From NCBI GenBank assembly GCA_029931535.1, contig JAQPZY010001184.1, forward strand, positions 496,001 through 560,000: 64,000 bases of DNA, read 5' to 3'. The stretch is from Margaritifera margaritifera. Its lineage: Eukaryota > Mollusca > Bivalvia > Unionida > Margaritiferidae. Positions within the stretch are counted from its first letter, which is position 1. Each line of letters begins with the position of its first letter. The position numbers were made by a program, and so were the translations under genes. The notes under the pieces are model-generated. The model saw only the letters and a program-made list of their open reading frames with translations, was not told the origin of the DNA and did no database searches. This document shows, in pieces, positions 34,559 through 46,489 of the stretch.

Positions 34559-34953
34559 GTTTACCCAAATCGCCGTCACAATGTACTCCAAGACATACAT
34601 TCTATTTTTATAAGTTTACCCAAATCACCCTCACAATGTACTCCAAGACATACATTCTATATTTTTATAAGTTTACCCAAATCGCCCTCACAATGTACTC
34701 CAAGACATACATTCTATATTTTTATTAGTTTACCCAAATCGCCCTCACAATGTACTCCAAGACATATATTCTATATGTTTATAAGATTACTCAAATGACC
34801 CTCACAATGTACTCCAAGACAAACATTCTATTTTTTATAAGTTTACCCAAATCGCCCTCACAATGTACTCCAAGACATACGTTCTATATGTTTATAAGAT
34901 TACTCAAATGACCCTCACAATGTACTCCAAGACATAGATTCTAATTTTTATAA
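34559..34953. repeat. ~57-bp minisatellite, 7 units
   Basis: GTTTACCCAAATCGCCCTCA then CAATGTACTCCAAGACATAC and a TTCTATATTTTTATAA-like end. Period 55-58 bp. It also lies between the two surviving LINE pieces. Confidence 0.95.
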
Positions 34954-35402
34954 GTTTGTTTGAGTGGGGCGAGAGATAAAATTAAAAGAAAAATTCGTTA
35001 TTAAAGATTATCATTATGGTATAGCCGTAACATGGTCGATATCAATATGTTAGTATATTCCATTTAAAAACCTGCATCAGAAGAAGGATGGTTATTCTTC
35101 AGCACGAATGGAAATACATAATGTTTGCTGTTTTTTTGTAAGCATGGAAAATATTTTCATATTTGGAATATATTTTCTTCAAAGAGAGAATCGATGCCTG
35201 AATAAGTTTTGGACGTATGTGGTTGTTTTCTCGTTTTAAAAAAAAAAAATTCTTCAGCATATACAATATACAAAATAATAAAATTGTACAAAAAGTTTAC
35301 AGTTGAAAACAAAGAAGAATTTCTTCAAACGCAAAAATCTAAGAATCCTCATATCATTATTGAAAATTCTATTGCAATGTACAAAACCTTGCATTAAAAT
35401 AA

Positions 35403-35404
<2 letters not shown>
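34954..35404. other. LINE interior or insertion, not readable
   Basis: A+T-rich; no RT motif or other feature could be read. Confidence 0.35.

Positions 35405-35476
<72 letters not shown>
35405..35476. repeat. (TA)n microsatellite
   Basis: About 35 TA units. Confidence 0.95.
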
Positions 35477-35477
<1 letters not shown>

Positions 35478-35789
35478 GATTTTGTTAATGAAGATGGTTA
35501 ATGGATCAAGTCTTGAAACTTTTCGAAATAAATTTGGGTTCCATGTCCATTTCTTAGAATTTCGAAAGCCCATATTGATTCTAGCATACAATACCCATTT
35601 ATACTCTCATGTACTGTGCTTATAGAGTGATGAAAGGGCTGCAAAATAATTTACAAAACACTCATTTGCAATAATCAGGGACGAGTCTCAAGTGTAAAAT
35701 AGACTACAGAATTCGATAATTAAAATGAAAATGAACGGAATGGGGGCGGGGGGTCTTTTCTTGCCCACAGGGTAACCAAATGTTAAAAG

Positions 35790-36165
35790 ACTTAGAGGGC
35801 TTCAAAGTACGATTTTACACAGAATTGTGCCAACAAACAATTTTATTTTTAAAAACTGGATGAATGTTAATTAATTTGTGCTGCCTTTGCAAATAATTGT
35901 GTAGAAACTTTCTCCCATCTTTTATGGCAGTGTCCAAAACATAATCAATCATGACTAACTTTATAAAGTGAATACAGAGCGAGTGGAATCATCCGTACAA
36001 TAGTTGTGTATCGAAGAGAGTATTTATGCAAGGTTTAATACATAAAACAAAAGCTGATGATGTAATTAACTTATTTTTTATTACAGTTGACAAAATGTAA
36101 TTATCACTGCAAATTTAATAATGAATTATCAAATATACCTCATTTTAAGAACGAACTAAAATCCT
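35790..36165 (+). pseudogene. LINE C-terminal region (zinc-knuckle-like), same element
   Basis: Frames on the plus strand give NNCVETFSHLLWQCPKHN preceded, in a shifted frame, by LCCLC. Together they make the C-x2-C ... H ... C pattern found near the C-terminus of many LINE ORF2 proteins. Farther on, CNYHCKFNNELSNIPHFKNE (36090-36160) fits the final helix-rich segment. Orientation and order agree with the RT fragment at 33255-33555, so both are probably one element spread by the intervening minisatellites. Confidence 0.6.
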
Positions 36166-36770
36166 AAATTGTCACTAGCCATAGAGAAAGAGCAGATCTC
36201 TGTGACATTATTTATAAACTGAATGCACCTATCAAGTTTCAAAACAATACATATCTGATCGTTAGGGAAATATGATTAAATGTAGTGACTTTTTAGTTAT
36301 CTCCAGAACATGGAAGTAGGTCCGTCGACCAATAAATGTACCCATAAAGTTTAATCACTGATTCAAAGATATATTGTTTATCAACTTGTCGTCAGTTCAA
36401 TCTATTTCTAAATCAGGATTAATATTAGCTTTAACTTCCTCTGCCTTAAATTTGTCTTCACTAAATTATCTAAAATTTGGGCTTTTCGAAATTAAAAGAA
36501 AGTAATGAATCAGTACAGATGTCAGTTTTGACTATCGGATTTCAAATGTTAATTGTCTGATGCAACTTCCTGTCTCTTGAGAGGAAGAATATTTCTGATT
36601 AAATTTTCGAACACGTCTCAACTGAAAAAAGAAATCTTCCCTCAATTTGCCTAAAGACTTTATTATCAATGTAACTGACTAGCACATAGTTTGTACTGAG
36701 TCTTTGTCTATATAAATTAAATCCGTATTGGACTGGTATGGAAAAAAAGCACTCTCTTTCACCTTTCTTG
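36166..36770. repeat. Dispersed duplication, copy 1
   Basis: The first part (TGAATGCACCTATCAAGTTT CAAAACAATACATATCTGATCG ... AATAAATGTACCCATAAAGT) matches 37560-37735. The second part (GTCTCTTGAG, GTCTCAACTGAAAAAA, TTTGCCTAAAGACTTTATTA, ACTAAGTCTTTGTCTA-like) matches 38870-39170. Same orientation throughout. It may represent 3' sequence of the neighbouring LINE or an independent repeat. Confidence 0.75.
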
Positions 36771-37045
36771 CTCTGTAGATGGACATGTACTTTGGCATCA
36801 ATGAGACTATTCCTATATTAACAAAACCCCTGTATCCTAGCAACTTATCTTGTCCCAGCAGTGTCCGGTTCAGGGACATTTCACAGATATTAATAACGTA
36901 ATATGTATATAATTATACGTGTTTGTGTATGTATGTATATATGCACTATATTTCTGTATAGATTTATGTATAAAGGCATGTATGCATACATGGGTGACGT
37001 GACGATGACAGTAAATCCATACATCCATATAAATAATACAATAAG

Positions 37046-37050
<5 letters not shown>

Positions 37051-37113
<63 letters not shown>
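37051..37113. repeat. (TA)n microsatellite
   Basis: About 31 TA units. Confidence 0.95.
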
Positions 37114-37785
37114 CAATTTGTCCTATAGCTCTATCTCTCAAAAACTTCTTACACATGTGTAAAGAATTGATTTACTACTTGTACCTTCCCTTTGCAATTT
37201 TGATGCATTATTATAAATATTTCTAATTATATCGATTTATATATTGCCTACAACCTTGGCACCGTAATGTACGAGAAAAAATGAGTAAATAATATTTTTT
37301 TTTTTTTTAAAGTTAGCAGCTGAATACTAAAATAATAAAAGAACTGCATGAGAAGAAATCAGGTGGAGCATGAAACGGAATAATTCCATTTTGAAAATTT
37401 TATAAACGAACAAGCGGCAGCAATTTTAACTAAAATTCATCGGTATTTATTTTTCGCCTGCTCCACTGCTGCATCTAAAATTCTAATATAGTCACTATCG
37501 AATGAGAAAAAAGTAGATCTCTATGGCATATTTTAAAGACTGTGTTTACAAGTCATCAAAATGAATGCACCTATCAAATTTCAAAACAATACATATCTGA
37601 TCGTCAGAAAAATATGATTAAATATAGTGACTTTTAAGTTATCTCAACCGCATAGAAGTAGGTCAATACGACCTTCTTCTGCTAGCGCCGAGTAGTCCGC
37701 CTACCAATAAATGTACCCATAAAGTATAATCACTGTAAATGAGAAAGTTTGAGAGAAATCGACCTAATTGCCAACGAAAACTGAG

Positions 37786-37875
37786 CTAAACGGTAATAAG
37801 AACAATGAAAACTGATCTTAACGGTAATAACAACAACTAAAACTGAGCTTAACGGTAATAAGAACAATGAAAACA
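37786..37875. repeat. ~34-bp direct repeat, 3 units
   Basis: AACTGAGCTTAACGGTAATA then AGAACAATGAAA, three degenerate units. Confidence 0.85.
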
Positions 37876-38595
37876 GCGAATATGGTTCACCTGTTTTGCA
37901 CAAGATAACAAATAAGCAATACTGCATTACATTCAGTGGAACTACAGAAGCATCATTCTCTCTAAACCTACTGAGCCGAAACAATGGAAGACACCAACTA
38001 TTGTAGAGATATGACGTTCCGGACATAACAATTTGTTATATTTATTCTTATAGGGAGTGAGCATTCTTTGTTTTGAGCAGGAAACTTTTACCTGATGTTA
38101 TTCAATTAATAGGTGAATGCTATAGGAAAATAAATCCATATGTACTTTATACTTGCATCTACCTGTTGGCTAATATATCTGATTTCTTCTATGATAATAT
38201 TACTTCGAAAATAATATTTTCAAAAAGTCACCCCAAACGTGTTTAATTTCTGCAACACAAGATTCCTCTCTCAGCTTTTTATATTGTAACTAAATTTACA
38301 CGATTTTTCGAAGAAAAAAGTCATAGGACCTATTAAATATATTAATTTTAAGCAGAACTGCGATGATCGTGATTTCTGCAAATAAATTAGATTAATATTA
38401 CTGTGAAATTTATATAACTATACCTTGGAACTTAAAACAATAAATTCTACCTCTAGCCCATTATCTTTAGCAAAAGAAACATGTGCTGACAACTTCGAAA
38501 TGACAGTATGTATTGTCCTTAAGTACCACTTCCCATGACTAAAACAGGTCTAATTTTCAGATAGAATGTGTTGTCGATCATAAAATTCAAATAAA

Positions 38596-38770
38596 CCTTT
38601 TCTGTGGGGTATGTGTTATAATTTTCATTTGCTAAGTGCCTTTTCTGTGGGGTATGTGTTATAATTTTCATTTGCTAAGTGCCTTTTCTGTGGGGGATGT
38701 GTTATAATTTTCATTTGCTAAGTGCCTTTTCTGTGTGGTATGTGTTATAACTTTCATTTGCTAAGTGCCT
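38596..38770. repeat. 43-bp minisatellite, 4 units
   Basis: CCTTTTCTGTGGGGTATGTG then TTATAATTTTCATTTGCTAAGTG, four nearly identical units. Confidence 0.95.
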
Positions 38771-39180
38771 TTTTGAAAACTGCGCTTCGTCTTATAACTC
38801 AGAGATAATTTGTCAGCAACCCACCTTATCGTCAGATCATCGATTTCTAGATCAGGATCGAAATTTGGTTTTACGAAGATACAAAAAAAAAATTGGGGCT
38901 TTTTAAAATGAAATGAAAATAATCAATCATTGCAGCTGTAAGCCTTGAATATCGGATTAATAATGGTAATTTTCTTATTCTGGTGCAACTTCATGTCTCT
39001 TGAGTGAGGATGACATTTTCGGATCAAATTTCAAGTACGTCTCAACTGGAAAAACGAAATTTGCCTAAAGACTTTATTATTAATATACTTGACTATCACA
39101 CAATTTGTACTAAGTCTTTGTCTAGACAAATTAGATTTGCATTGGACCAGTATGCACAAAAGCCATTTACTCTAAAAGCA

Positions 39181-39665
39181 TTACATTAAAGTCACAAAAT
39201 TGCCGGCACGGTATAAAATAAGATTTATAGCTATACAGGACCCTGTCACCGTAATTTACAGTTTAAAGTCAACTTTCATTTAACATTTAACATAAATATA
39301 AATTCATTAACGTCACTCCTGATGCTTTTTAAAGATAGGTAGACAAGAAAAACGTGTCTTCCAAGGGTACAACCAGAGTGTAGCATGCGATAGTTGTCCA
39401 ATTACAGAGTTACCATAGTTACATTAATAAAATATACAAAAAGCTTCTCTGATGAAATATAAGTGTTATATTGTCTCAAAATTACTAAAATAGTTACCTT
39501 TTCTATTACCCTTTGATGTAAGGACAATTTCTTGTTAAATGTTGTAGTGTTTAACTTGTATAAAAATGATATTTTATCGTCCATGCAATCCAAAATCACT
39601 AAAACATTTATAGACTGGTGTACATTTAATTATGCCGCTCTTAGTTGAAAATAAATCCTCAAGTA
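39181..39665. other. Intergenic, nothing recognised
   Basis: A+T-rich. Confidence 0.4.
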
Positions 39666-39858
39666 CTGTCTATACTCGCTTATAGCTCGAGTCCAACTGC
39701 AAACAACATAGACCCGGCAGATCAGGATCTATGCAGTTTGTTCTACTGATTACTACTAACAAACTACATAGACCCTGATCTGCCGGTGCATTATGCGATG
39801 GCAGATCTGGGTCTCAGCGGTTTGCAGTTGGACACGACTTATAAGTGAGTATAAACGG
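39666..39858. mobile_element. Nested-hairpin MITE, copy C
   Basis: TA-flanked (39664-39665, 39859-39860). Starts CTGTCTATACTCGCTTATA and ends TATAAGTGAGTATAAACGG. It is the shortest copy: the first internal hairpin has lost part of its left arm (CATAGACCCGGCAGATC). The second is intact (GACCCTGATCTGCCGG / GGCAGATCTGGGTC). Confidence 0.9.
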
Positions 39859-39961
39859 TAAGTGTCACTGCAAAGAAAAGTATGGAAAAAAGGACCCTGT
39901 CACCAATTATCCATAAAATAATAGTAAATAAGTATCGAAAATTTTTATAAAATTTGCACAG

Positions 39962-40014
39962 CCTGAAGATCATAGATTCCTATTATCAAATACACAAAAG
40001 AAATGTGTATGCAG
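39962..40014 (+). CDS. Candidate short exon
   Basis: AAATTTGCACAG (acceptor-like) and ATGCAG/GTGAGT (strong donor) frame 53 bases open in one frame (PEDHRFLLSNTQKKCVC, phase 0 to 2). Its phase does not fit the ATG exon at 40318. Weak on its own. Confidence 0.18.
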
Positions 40015-40149
40015 GTGAGTAAATATTTCCAGCAAGACACATTTATTGAGATCAATCAGTTATATCTAATAGGGCGCTCAAGATGTACGACAGGTCGATG
40101 TCACGGAATTGTGTGGACGAAAATAGTTTTATATTATATATGAAAAAAA

Positions 40150-41243
40150 ATGTAGATTGATTTCGTTGCAGCGTACAGCTTTCCCCGGGTGTGTATGGTT
40201 TTTAGCACAAAGGACGGGCAAAGGGGTGGGGTGGGGTGAATCACGAGTTCTGGCAGTCGATTTGACCACGTTTTTCGTAGTTATAGTGCTAATTATCTCT
40301 ATATCATCACCGTACAGATGAGTATTGTCAGGAAGCTGTCCAGTTTACGGAAGCAATCTTCAGCTGTAGAGGTATGTGAAATGTAATACTTTATTCTTTC
40401 TTGCCATACGTTACATGTGATGAAATTGTTTAATATTCTGAATGTTTAGGAATTTGTTTTAAATTTCTATTAAGTCAGACATATGTCACTTAACGCCATG
40501 CTATCGAATAGAATATAGTCTGTTTCAAGTTAGAAATGTTATTGCTGAACAGACAAGTTGAAGCTTTAAATGATGAGAACCGTTCAAGCTCTTATAATCC
40601 ATTGCGATTATTCTTGTCGGAGACAGATTCATGTACGAACGTGGTTATTATAATAATAATCTCATACAGTCGTTCTTATAAAAGAATTTAATGTGTAACG
40701 AAGTCAGTTCATGTGTAAGCATGCATAATGTATATCACTGTATTCAAACTTGAACGTGTCTCATGTATTACATGACTCAATTATTGTATTGTTAGCTGTT
40801 ACAGGGAGTCGTCGAAATCAGTGGGGGTGTGTAACCTGGATACTGGGTCAATGGTAACATTGGTTCAAGGGACAATACTGCTTAACGCAGTGTGAGGGGT
40901 CAAAGATTCTAGACCAACGGGTCTGCAGGGTAGAGAGGTTCCCGGGGGATCCTTCGGCAAACTGGGAGTAGCTGAGATCCAGATCTGCCGTCCCATAACA
41001 CTCATCTGAATTGTGACGATACAGAGAGAATTAGAACTATAAGTACGAAAATCGTGGACAAATCGACTGCCAGAACTCGTGATTCACCTCCCCCCCACAT
41101 CCCCCCCCCCCCACTTCCCGCACTTTGTGCGTGCTGCGGCGCGTGAACATAAGTCAGTATTGATTCAGTATTTCGACATCACCAAGGCTAAAAACCATAC
41201 ACCCCCGGGGAAAGTTGTACGCGGCAACGAAACCAGTCTACAT
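40150..41243. repeat. Large inverted repeat with 0.67-kb spacer
   Basis: The left arm (40150-40326) and right arm (40998-41243, reverse complement) share, in order, ATGTAGA-TG-TTTCGTTGC, GCGTACA-CTTTCCCCGGG, GTGTATGGTTTTTAGC, GTGAATCACGAGTTCTGGCAGTCGATTTG, TTTTCGTA-TTATAG and ATGAGT-TT. The right arm has about 65 extra bases after TTTTTAGC, including a longer C/G run. Both arms point inward. This could be a transposon with long terminal inverted repeats or an inverted duplication of a gene start; no transposase was seen in the spacer. Confidence 0.8.
40318..40371 (+). CDS. Candidate first coding exon (MSIVRKLSSLRKQSSAVE)
   Basis: At the inner end of the left inverted-repeat arm an ATG opens 18 codons to a donor GTAGAG/GTATGT, phase 0. 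ATGAGT lies at the very end of the shared arm sequence and is preceded by CGTACAG, which could itself be an acceptor. The peptide is basic and serine-rich, as short N-terminal exons often are. The right arm keeps the ATGAGT start but diverges after it (47 open codons, MSVMGRQIWIS...). No downstream exon was found. Confidence 0.25.
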
Positions 41244-41559
41244 TGCGCGTGCATATTTGATGGCAATTTCCTTTCTCCTAATTTGCCTGAATTTCTCTGA
41301 AAATACAATTATTTCTAAAGAACACACCACACTCATATAACACAAAAAAACAACAACAACAAAAACAGAACACGATAAATGACATAAACCGCTGGAAAAT
41401 AAACTAGAGGAATGGTGAACAATTTGCTCACGTCAATATACCTAAGCATCTCTGGCATTCCACCCTTCCCAATGATCAGGGTGAATCGTAAGTATAAAAG
41501 AGCGTATAACTCTTCTGAAAATAGTGTGAATACAATGATTTGTTAACATGTATATATTT

Positions 41560-42125
41560 TGATGATAACCATAATATGTACGTAGTTTCACAGAAATGCA
41601 CTAAAAACTGTAAGAGTCGTTGCATTCACAAAATTATGGTTTACATTGTATCTAGCTGTAAGTCCAGAAAGGCAATAACTCTTACAAAAACTCAAGGAAA
41701 AATTAAGATTTGTCACTATCTGTTCATCTTTAGATGGTGGCCATAATATGTACCAAGTTTCACAGCGATCCATAAAACACTGCAAGACAAACTGCAGGGC
41801 TACACTGCACTAAAGAGATTGTGTCATATAATGCATTTAGCTACAAAGTCAAAAGAGCAATAACTCTAGCAAATATTGCAGAAGCAAAGTGGTTTGTCCA
41901 TATGCGCATTTTAGGTGATGTCCATAATATTTATCAAATTTCATTGCAGTCCATCAAAAACTTTGGAATTAATTGCGCTAGCATGTGTCAAAGAAAAAGG
42001 GCATTAACTCTAGCAAACACTGCTTGAGAAAAGTGACTTGTCGATATGCATATTGTTAGGTGATAACGATAATGTTTACCAAGTTTTATTGTAATCCATG
42101 AAAAACATCGGGACTAGTTGCGCTA
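41560..42125. repeat. Degenerate ~150-180-bp tandem repeat, ~3.5 units
   Basis: Phrases such as ACCAAGTTTCACAGCGATCC, AAAAGAGCAATAACTCTAGC and GATG-CCATAATAT recur at roughly 172, 180 and 144-bp steps. Units are old and diverged. Confidence 0.75.
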
Positions 42126-42127
42126 AC

Positions 42128-42158
42128 GAGTGTGTGTGTGTGTGTGTGGGGGGGGGGG
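42128..42158. repeat. (TG)n followed by a G run
   Basis: About nine TG units and a run of 13 G. Confidence 0.95.
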
Positions 42159-42871
42159 GTATACACGTTTTATGATTCCTTAGTAATTTTTAAATAAATA
42201 TTTACGTTTGATTTAGTTACAGGATAATACACCTTCATAAGCCGCACCGGCACTCAGACAGTGTCAATCTGGCTTCGACGGATTTCCTGTTGATCGCTTT
42301 ATTAATTAAGGTGTCAGATGAAAAGGAAATTATTCGGTGTATCTGTGTAATACATGCTATTAAGACGCGCTGTGGAAATTAAATATTGCATCAGTCAGCG
42401 AATGAACCGGAACTGGTCTTTGTCATTCTGCATCAAGCAAATGACAAAAAGGGCATTAAGAGACTTCAACATCCATAATATTGCGATAAATGAGGCAATA
42501 ATTTCTGTATGATTATGTCCTCCATTCTTTTCAAAGACGCGTTTTTTTAAATATTTTTTTTTTTTTTTTTTTTATCTTATTAATATTTATCCCGAAAGAA
42601 ATAATTGATGGATCAGGGATCGGGATGAGTGAGTTGCAATAGTTACTCGTCCCTGTCCTTATTATACGCAACACGGTACACTGCTAACACTCTTACTAAA
42701 TAACCACATGCACCTGATGCATGTTTGATGCTAAAATGGGTCAAAACCATGAAAATATTATCTTCTAATACATGGCCCCTTAGATGAACATATAATAAAA
42801 ATAAGGTTTGTAACTCGAGAAATTGAAGTTGCACACATCACCCTTGATTTCTTAGTGATATTCGCACTTAC
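42159..42871. other. Intergenic, nothing recognised
   Basis: T run near 42553-42573; no element or exon borders. Confidence 0.4.
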
Positions 42872-42943
42872 GGTGATACCTGTCAGTATTCTACAAGTCA
42901 TCTTAATGTCGATACATTTTCCTTCAGACCATCTATCACACAT
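42872..42943 (-). CDS. Candidate internal exon, cysteine-rich
   Basis: On the minus strand a pyrimidine-rich stretch ending CTCATAAAG precedes 24 open codons and a donor ATCACC/GTAAGT. The peptide MCDRWSEGKCIDIKMTCRIL then TGIT has three cysteines spaced C-x7-C-x6-C, as in small secreted disulfide domains. It may instead start at the ATG. The open frame continues 38 codons beyond the donor, so splicing is not forced. Confidence 0.3.
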
Positions 42944-43337
42944 CTTTATGAGTCAGATAAGGGAGAAATTAACAAACAAAAAATGGCAAAATGTTATGCT
43001 TCTCGTCTGATCAGATATTGGCACTCTTGCCCCAGATTACCTACATTTTCAAGACAGCTTTTTAATACATTGTCGCACTAAAGCAAAGATGCAGCAGATG
43101 TATATATAGGTATGTAATTACTTTTCACAAGACAAATGTCGATAACTTGCATTTGAAAGAAGAATTCCAACCGTCTCAATTTCCACCAATTGTCGTACTA
43201 AATTATCCATTTTGGTCAAACCTCCATTCTAGAGAGCTACTCTCGGGCGCCACGATAAGGAAGATTGCTGATTGGCCAAAAGAATTAAAACGTTTCTAGG
43301 GGGCGCTCTACAGATAATACGTGCTTCTGAGAGAGTG
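42944..43337. other. Intergenic, nothing recognised
   Basis: A G+C-richer patch lies around 43230-43330 next to the dispersed repeat and may belong to the same element. Confidence 0.4.
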
Positions 43338-43430
43338 ACAGGTGTAAGATGAAGTTGTTTGTATTTGCAACATGCATAATGGAGAGAATGTTGGCATACC
43401 TCTATGCTACTTTCATGTACTGTGGCTGAA
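43338..43430. repeat. Dispersed repeat, copy 2
   Basis: ACAGGTGTAAGATGAAGTTG ... GGAGAGAATGTTGGCATACC ... matches 25970-26050 in the same orientation. The minus-strand open frame across it is therefore repeat-derived. Confidence 0.8.
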
Positions 43431-44900
43431 ATGTTTTTACATATTGTACTTGTGGAAATTGGACATGATCTAAGCACACAGCAGACAGAAATGGCCGCTC
43501 CAAAGTACTGGAAAAATGTTCCTGAATTTGTCAAAAGTACACTATTTTAAGCAGTTATTAAAACAGGGAAACGAATTTTGCCACAGTTGGCAATACCAGC
43601 CTCTGAAAGTACAATGAATTAATTACAAAATATATAAAAAGTGAAAAAAGTTTTCGGCTCTTTTTTTAAATTTACCTTTGAAGTCCAGGAAGTGAAAATG
43701 ACCAAGCGGAGCTAGCAGTTTTTTGAGAGGTGCACATCTTAAGTAAGACCAAGCTGTATACTCTATAACCCAAATTACACCCATTAATCATACACCAAAA
43801 TAAAGGGAATTCAAAGTTCTGTTAAAAATACCTAAGATATTCAAGGTCTTTTTTAAATAGCCAGGACAACCAGTGAGGAAAACCTGGGGAATTAATTTTC
43901 TTTAAAAATCTAACCCTATGCAAAGTACGAAACTGGAGAGGCCACCTAGGTCATAACCCCAATTAAATTTCAACCAATCAGTTGCTGTTTCGACATTACG
44001 TGCATTATCAATAGATTACAACAGCATGCATTATGTAAAAGTTTGAGACCCCTAAAATAACTATTTCTGATGTAAGTTCGCAATATTTCTCCTGTGAAAA
44101 GTAATGACATACTTATAAAAAAATATATGCCGGCGTCTTCCCTTTGGCGTGACAATGCATCGAAGCTTTTAGTCTTGAAAATATCGGCGACCTGGGAAAG
44201 TGTAATATTGCCTGATCAGATGAAATATCACCAAAAAATTTGCATTTTTCTGTCTCTTAACTTCTCAGAGGTCTGACACATAAAGATGTGTGATAGCTAG
44301 TTGAAAGGGAAACTTTCTAAACATCAAAATGACTCTCAAATTACTGAAAAGTTTCAGTGAAAATGTGAACACCATTAAGAAATCGATGGCTAGGTGTGAA
44401 AATGCAACATGAAATGTTCATGACTTTTACCATTTTTGTATCAAACTGACATCAGGCGCCTGTATAAAAAAACGAAGTCTGCTTTCTTTGTGACATGTTC
44501 TAGACTGACAACTAGTAGGTAAATTTGGCACAAGTTATCTATAATTGATGAATGCTAAATGTTAAGCGATGCTGAACTTCAACACTTATTAAGGGTAGAA
44601 AATGTATTCAGATTTATTCTCAAGGTGCGAATCTGCATCTACTCGGCCCAGGGACGAATACGTAGCAAAGTGTTACTCGGCCCAGCCAATTTTATCCCGG
44701 GCAGGACGAGAGGGCGATATTTCATTGTTCTTGGTACGTTAGTGGTACAAGTAAACTCAGTTTCTAATACGTCACACAATTATATGGTGCATTATATTGC
44801 AAGTTTAAAATCTGCACCAAGATTATAATTTAGCATCTTATAGCAATGCAACCTATAATAACATCTCTGATGTTCGAACATTTCCATGTCTCAAAATATA
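43431..44900. other. Intergenic, nothing firm
   Basis: A short direct repeat, ACTCGGCCCAGGGACG / ACTCGGCCCAGCCAAT, lies near 44640-44690. No other signal. Confidence 0.4.
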
Positions 44901-45075
44901 ACATAATAAATGTAAGAATGTATATTATCGAGACAGGTGATTACATAATAAATGTAAGAATGTATATTATCGGGACAGGTGATTACATAATAAATGTAAG
45001 AATGCATATTATCGGGACAGGTGATTACAAATAAATGTAAGAATGTACATTATCGGGACAGGTGATTACAAATAA
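44901..45075. repeat. 42-bp minisatellite, 4 units
   Basis: ACATAATAAATGTAAGAATG then TATATTATCGGGACAGGTGATT; later units lose one or two bases (ACAAATAAATG). The minus-free plus frame gives a 14-residue repeat, a by-product of the period. Confidence 0.95.
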
Positions 45076-45755
45076 ATATGTAACGTAGAAAGAGTCCAAT
45101 ACCATTGAAATATTTCTTAAATTCTATCCTGGGATCACTAAACTGATTGAGAATAGGAATTTTTTTTAAAAATTGAAATCGATTAGTTGGTGTTTAACTT
45201 CAACCGTGATTGAAAAAGACGAAAAAAAGTACAGTTGTGTTCTTATGTTCTGATGAGCATCGATATATCCACACATACTCTCTTCACTTGCTTCTTTAAT
45301 TCAAATATCCAATTAAAAGAACGAAACTGAATCTATTTTCATGCACATGCATAATTGTCGTTTGAAAGTACATACAAGCAGAGTATCTGCTAAAAATAGC
45401 TAGCAGCCGTTTCCCAGTGATAAAATGAAAAATAGATTGTTTTTCCATAAACTTTATTCGCCTTCAGCCAAGGTAGAGAAACGAAACAACTTTCATTGCC
45501 TTTCGCACCCACAGTTTATTCATTTAGATAGCAAAGAAAAGAAAAGAAGGATTATTTTCACACGTCTAAGAGAATGGACAGATAGTTATTTCTGGTACAT
45601 TTCTTCCTTAATGTTAACCGATTTTGACTTCATTTTCTGTCCATGAAAGAAAACCTAGTTACTTATTGTATTTCCGATTCACTCTTCTGTTGATACCCTT
45701 TGAAAGGTAAGCTAATTTTGAAATATTTTTCAAAACAGAACAATGAAGTCACTGA

Positions 45756-45756
<1 letters not shown>
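45076..45756. other. Intergenic, nothing recognised
   Basis: A TGAAAG/GTAAGC donor-like site at 45704 has no open, protein-like exon before it. Confidence 0.4.
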
Positions 45757-46257
<501 letters not shown>

Positions 46258-46369
46258 TGAGGAACATAACATCTTCATAGAAGACTGAGGAACATAACAT
46301 CTTCATTGAAGACTGAGGAACATAACATCTTCATTGAAGACTGAGGAACATAACATCTTCATTGAAGAC
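46258..46369. repeat. 28-bp minisatellite, exactly 4 units
   Basis: TGAGGAACATAACATCTTCA then TTGAAGAC, 4 x 28 bp. The first unit differs by one base. TCTTCA/TGAAGA makes a small palindrome in each unit. Confidence 0.95.
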
Positions 46370-46446
46370 TGAGAAGGTATGGTATCATCATAGTGTAAAT
46401 GGACGGACAACTGAATTTCTTGCAAGAGGATTTTGCTTTGATCGCA

Positions 46447-46489
46447 ATCTGATTAAAATCAGATCTCCGCAGTACAACGTGGAGATCTG
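46447..46489. repeat. Overlapping palindromes (ATCTGAT...ATCAGAT; CAGATCTCC...GGAGATCTG)
   Basis: ATCTGAT/ATCAGAT around TAAA, and CAGATCTCC (46460-46468) / GGAGATCTG (46481-46489), share the central CAGAT, so two alternative hairpins compete. GGAGATCAGA recurs near 46731. Probably a MITE remnant. Confidence 0.7.

Larger units (their letters stand above)
37480..39180. repeat. Dispersed duplication, copy 2, split
   Basis: Homologous to 36166-36770 but in two blocks (37480-37740 and 38800-39180). About 1 kb lies between them, holding two minisatellites. The split suggests an insertion in copy 2 or a deletion in copy 1. Confidence 0.65.
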
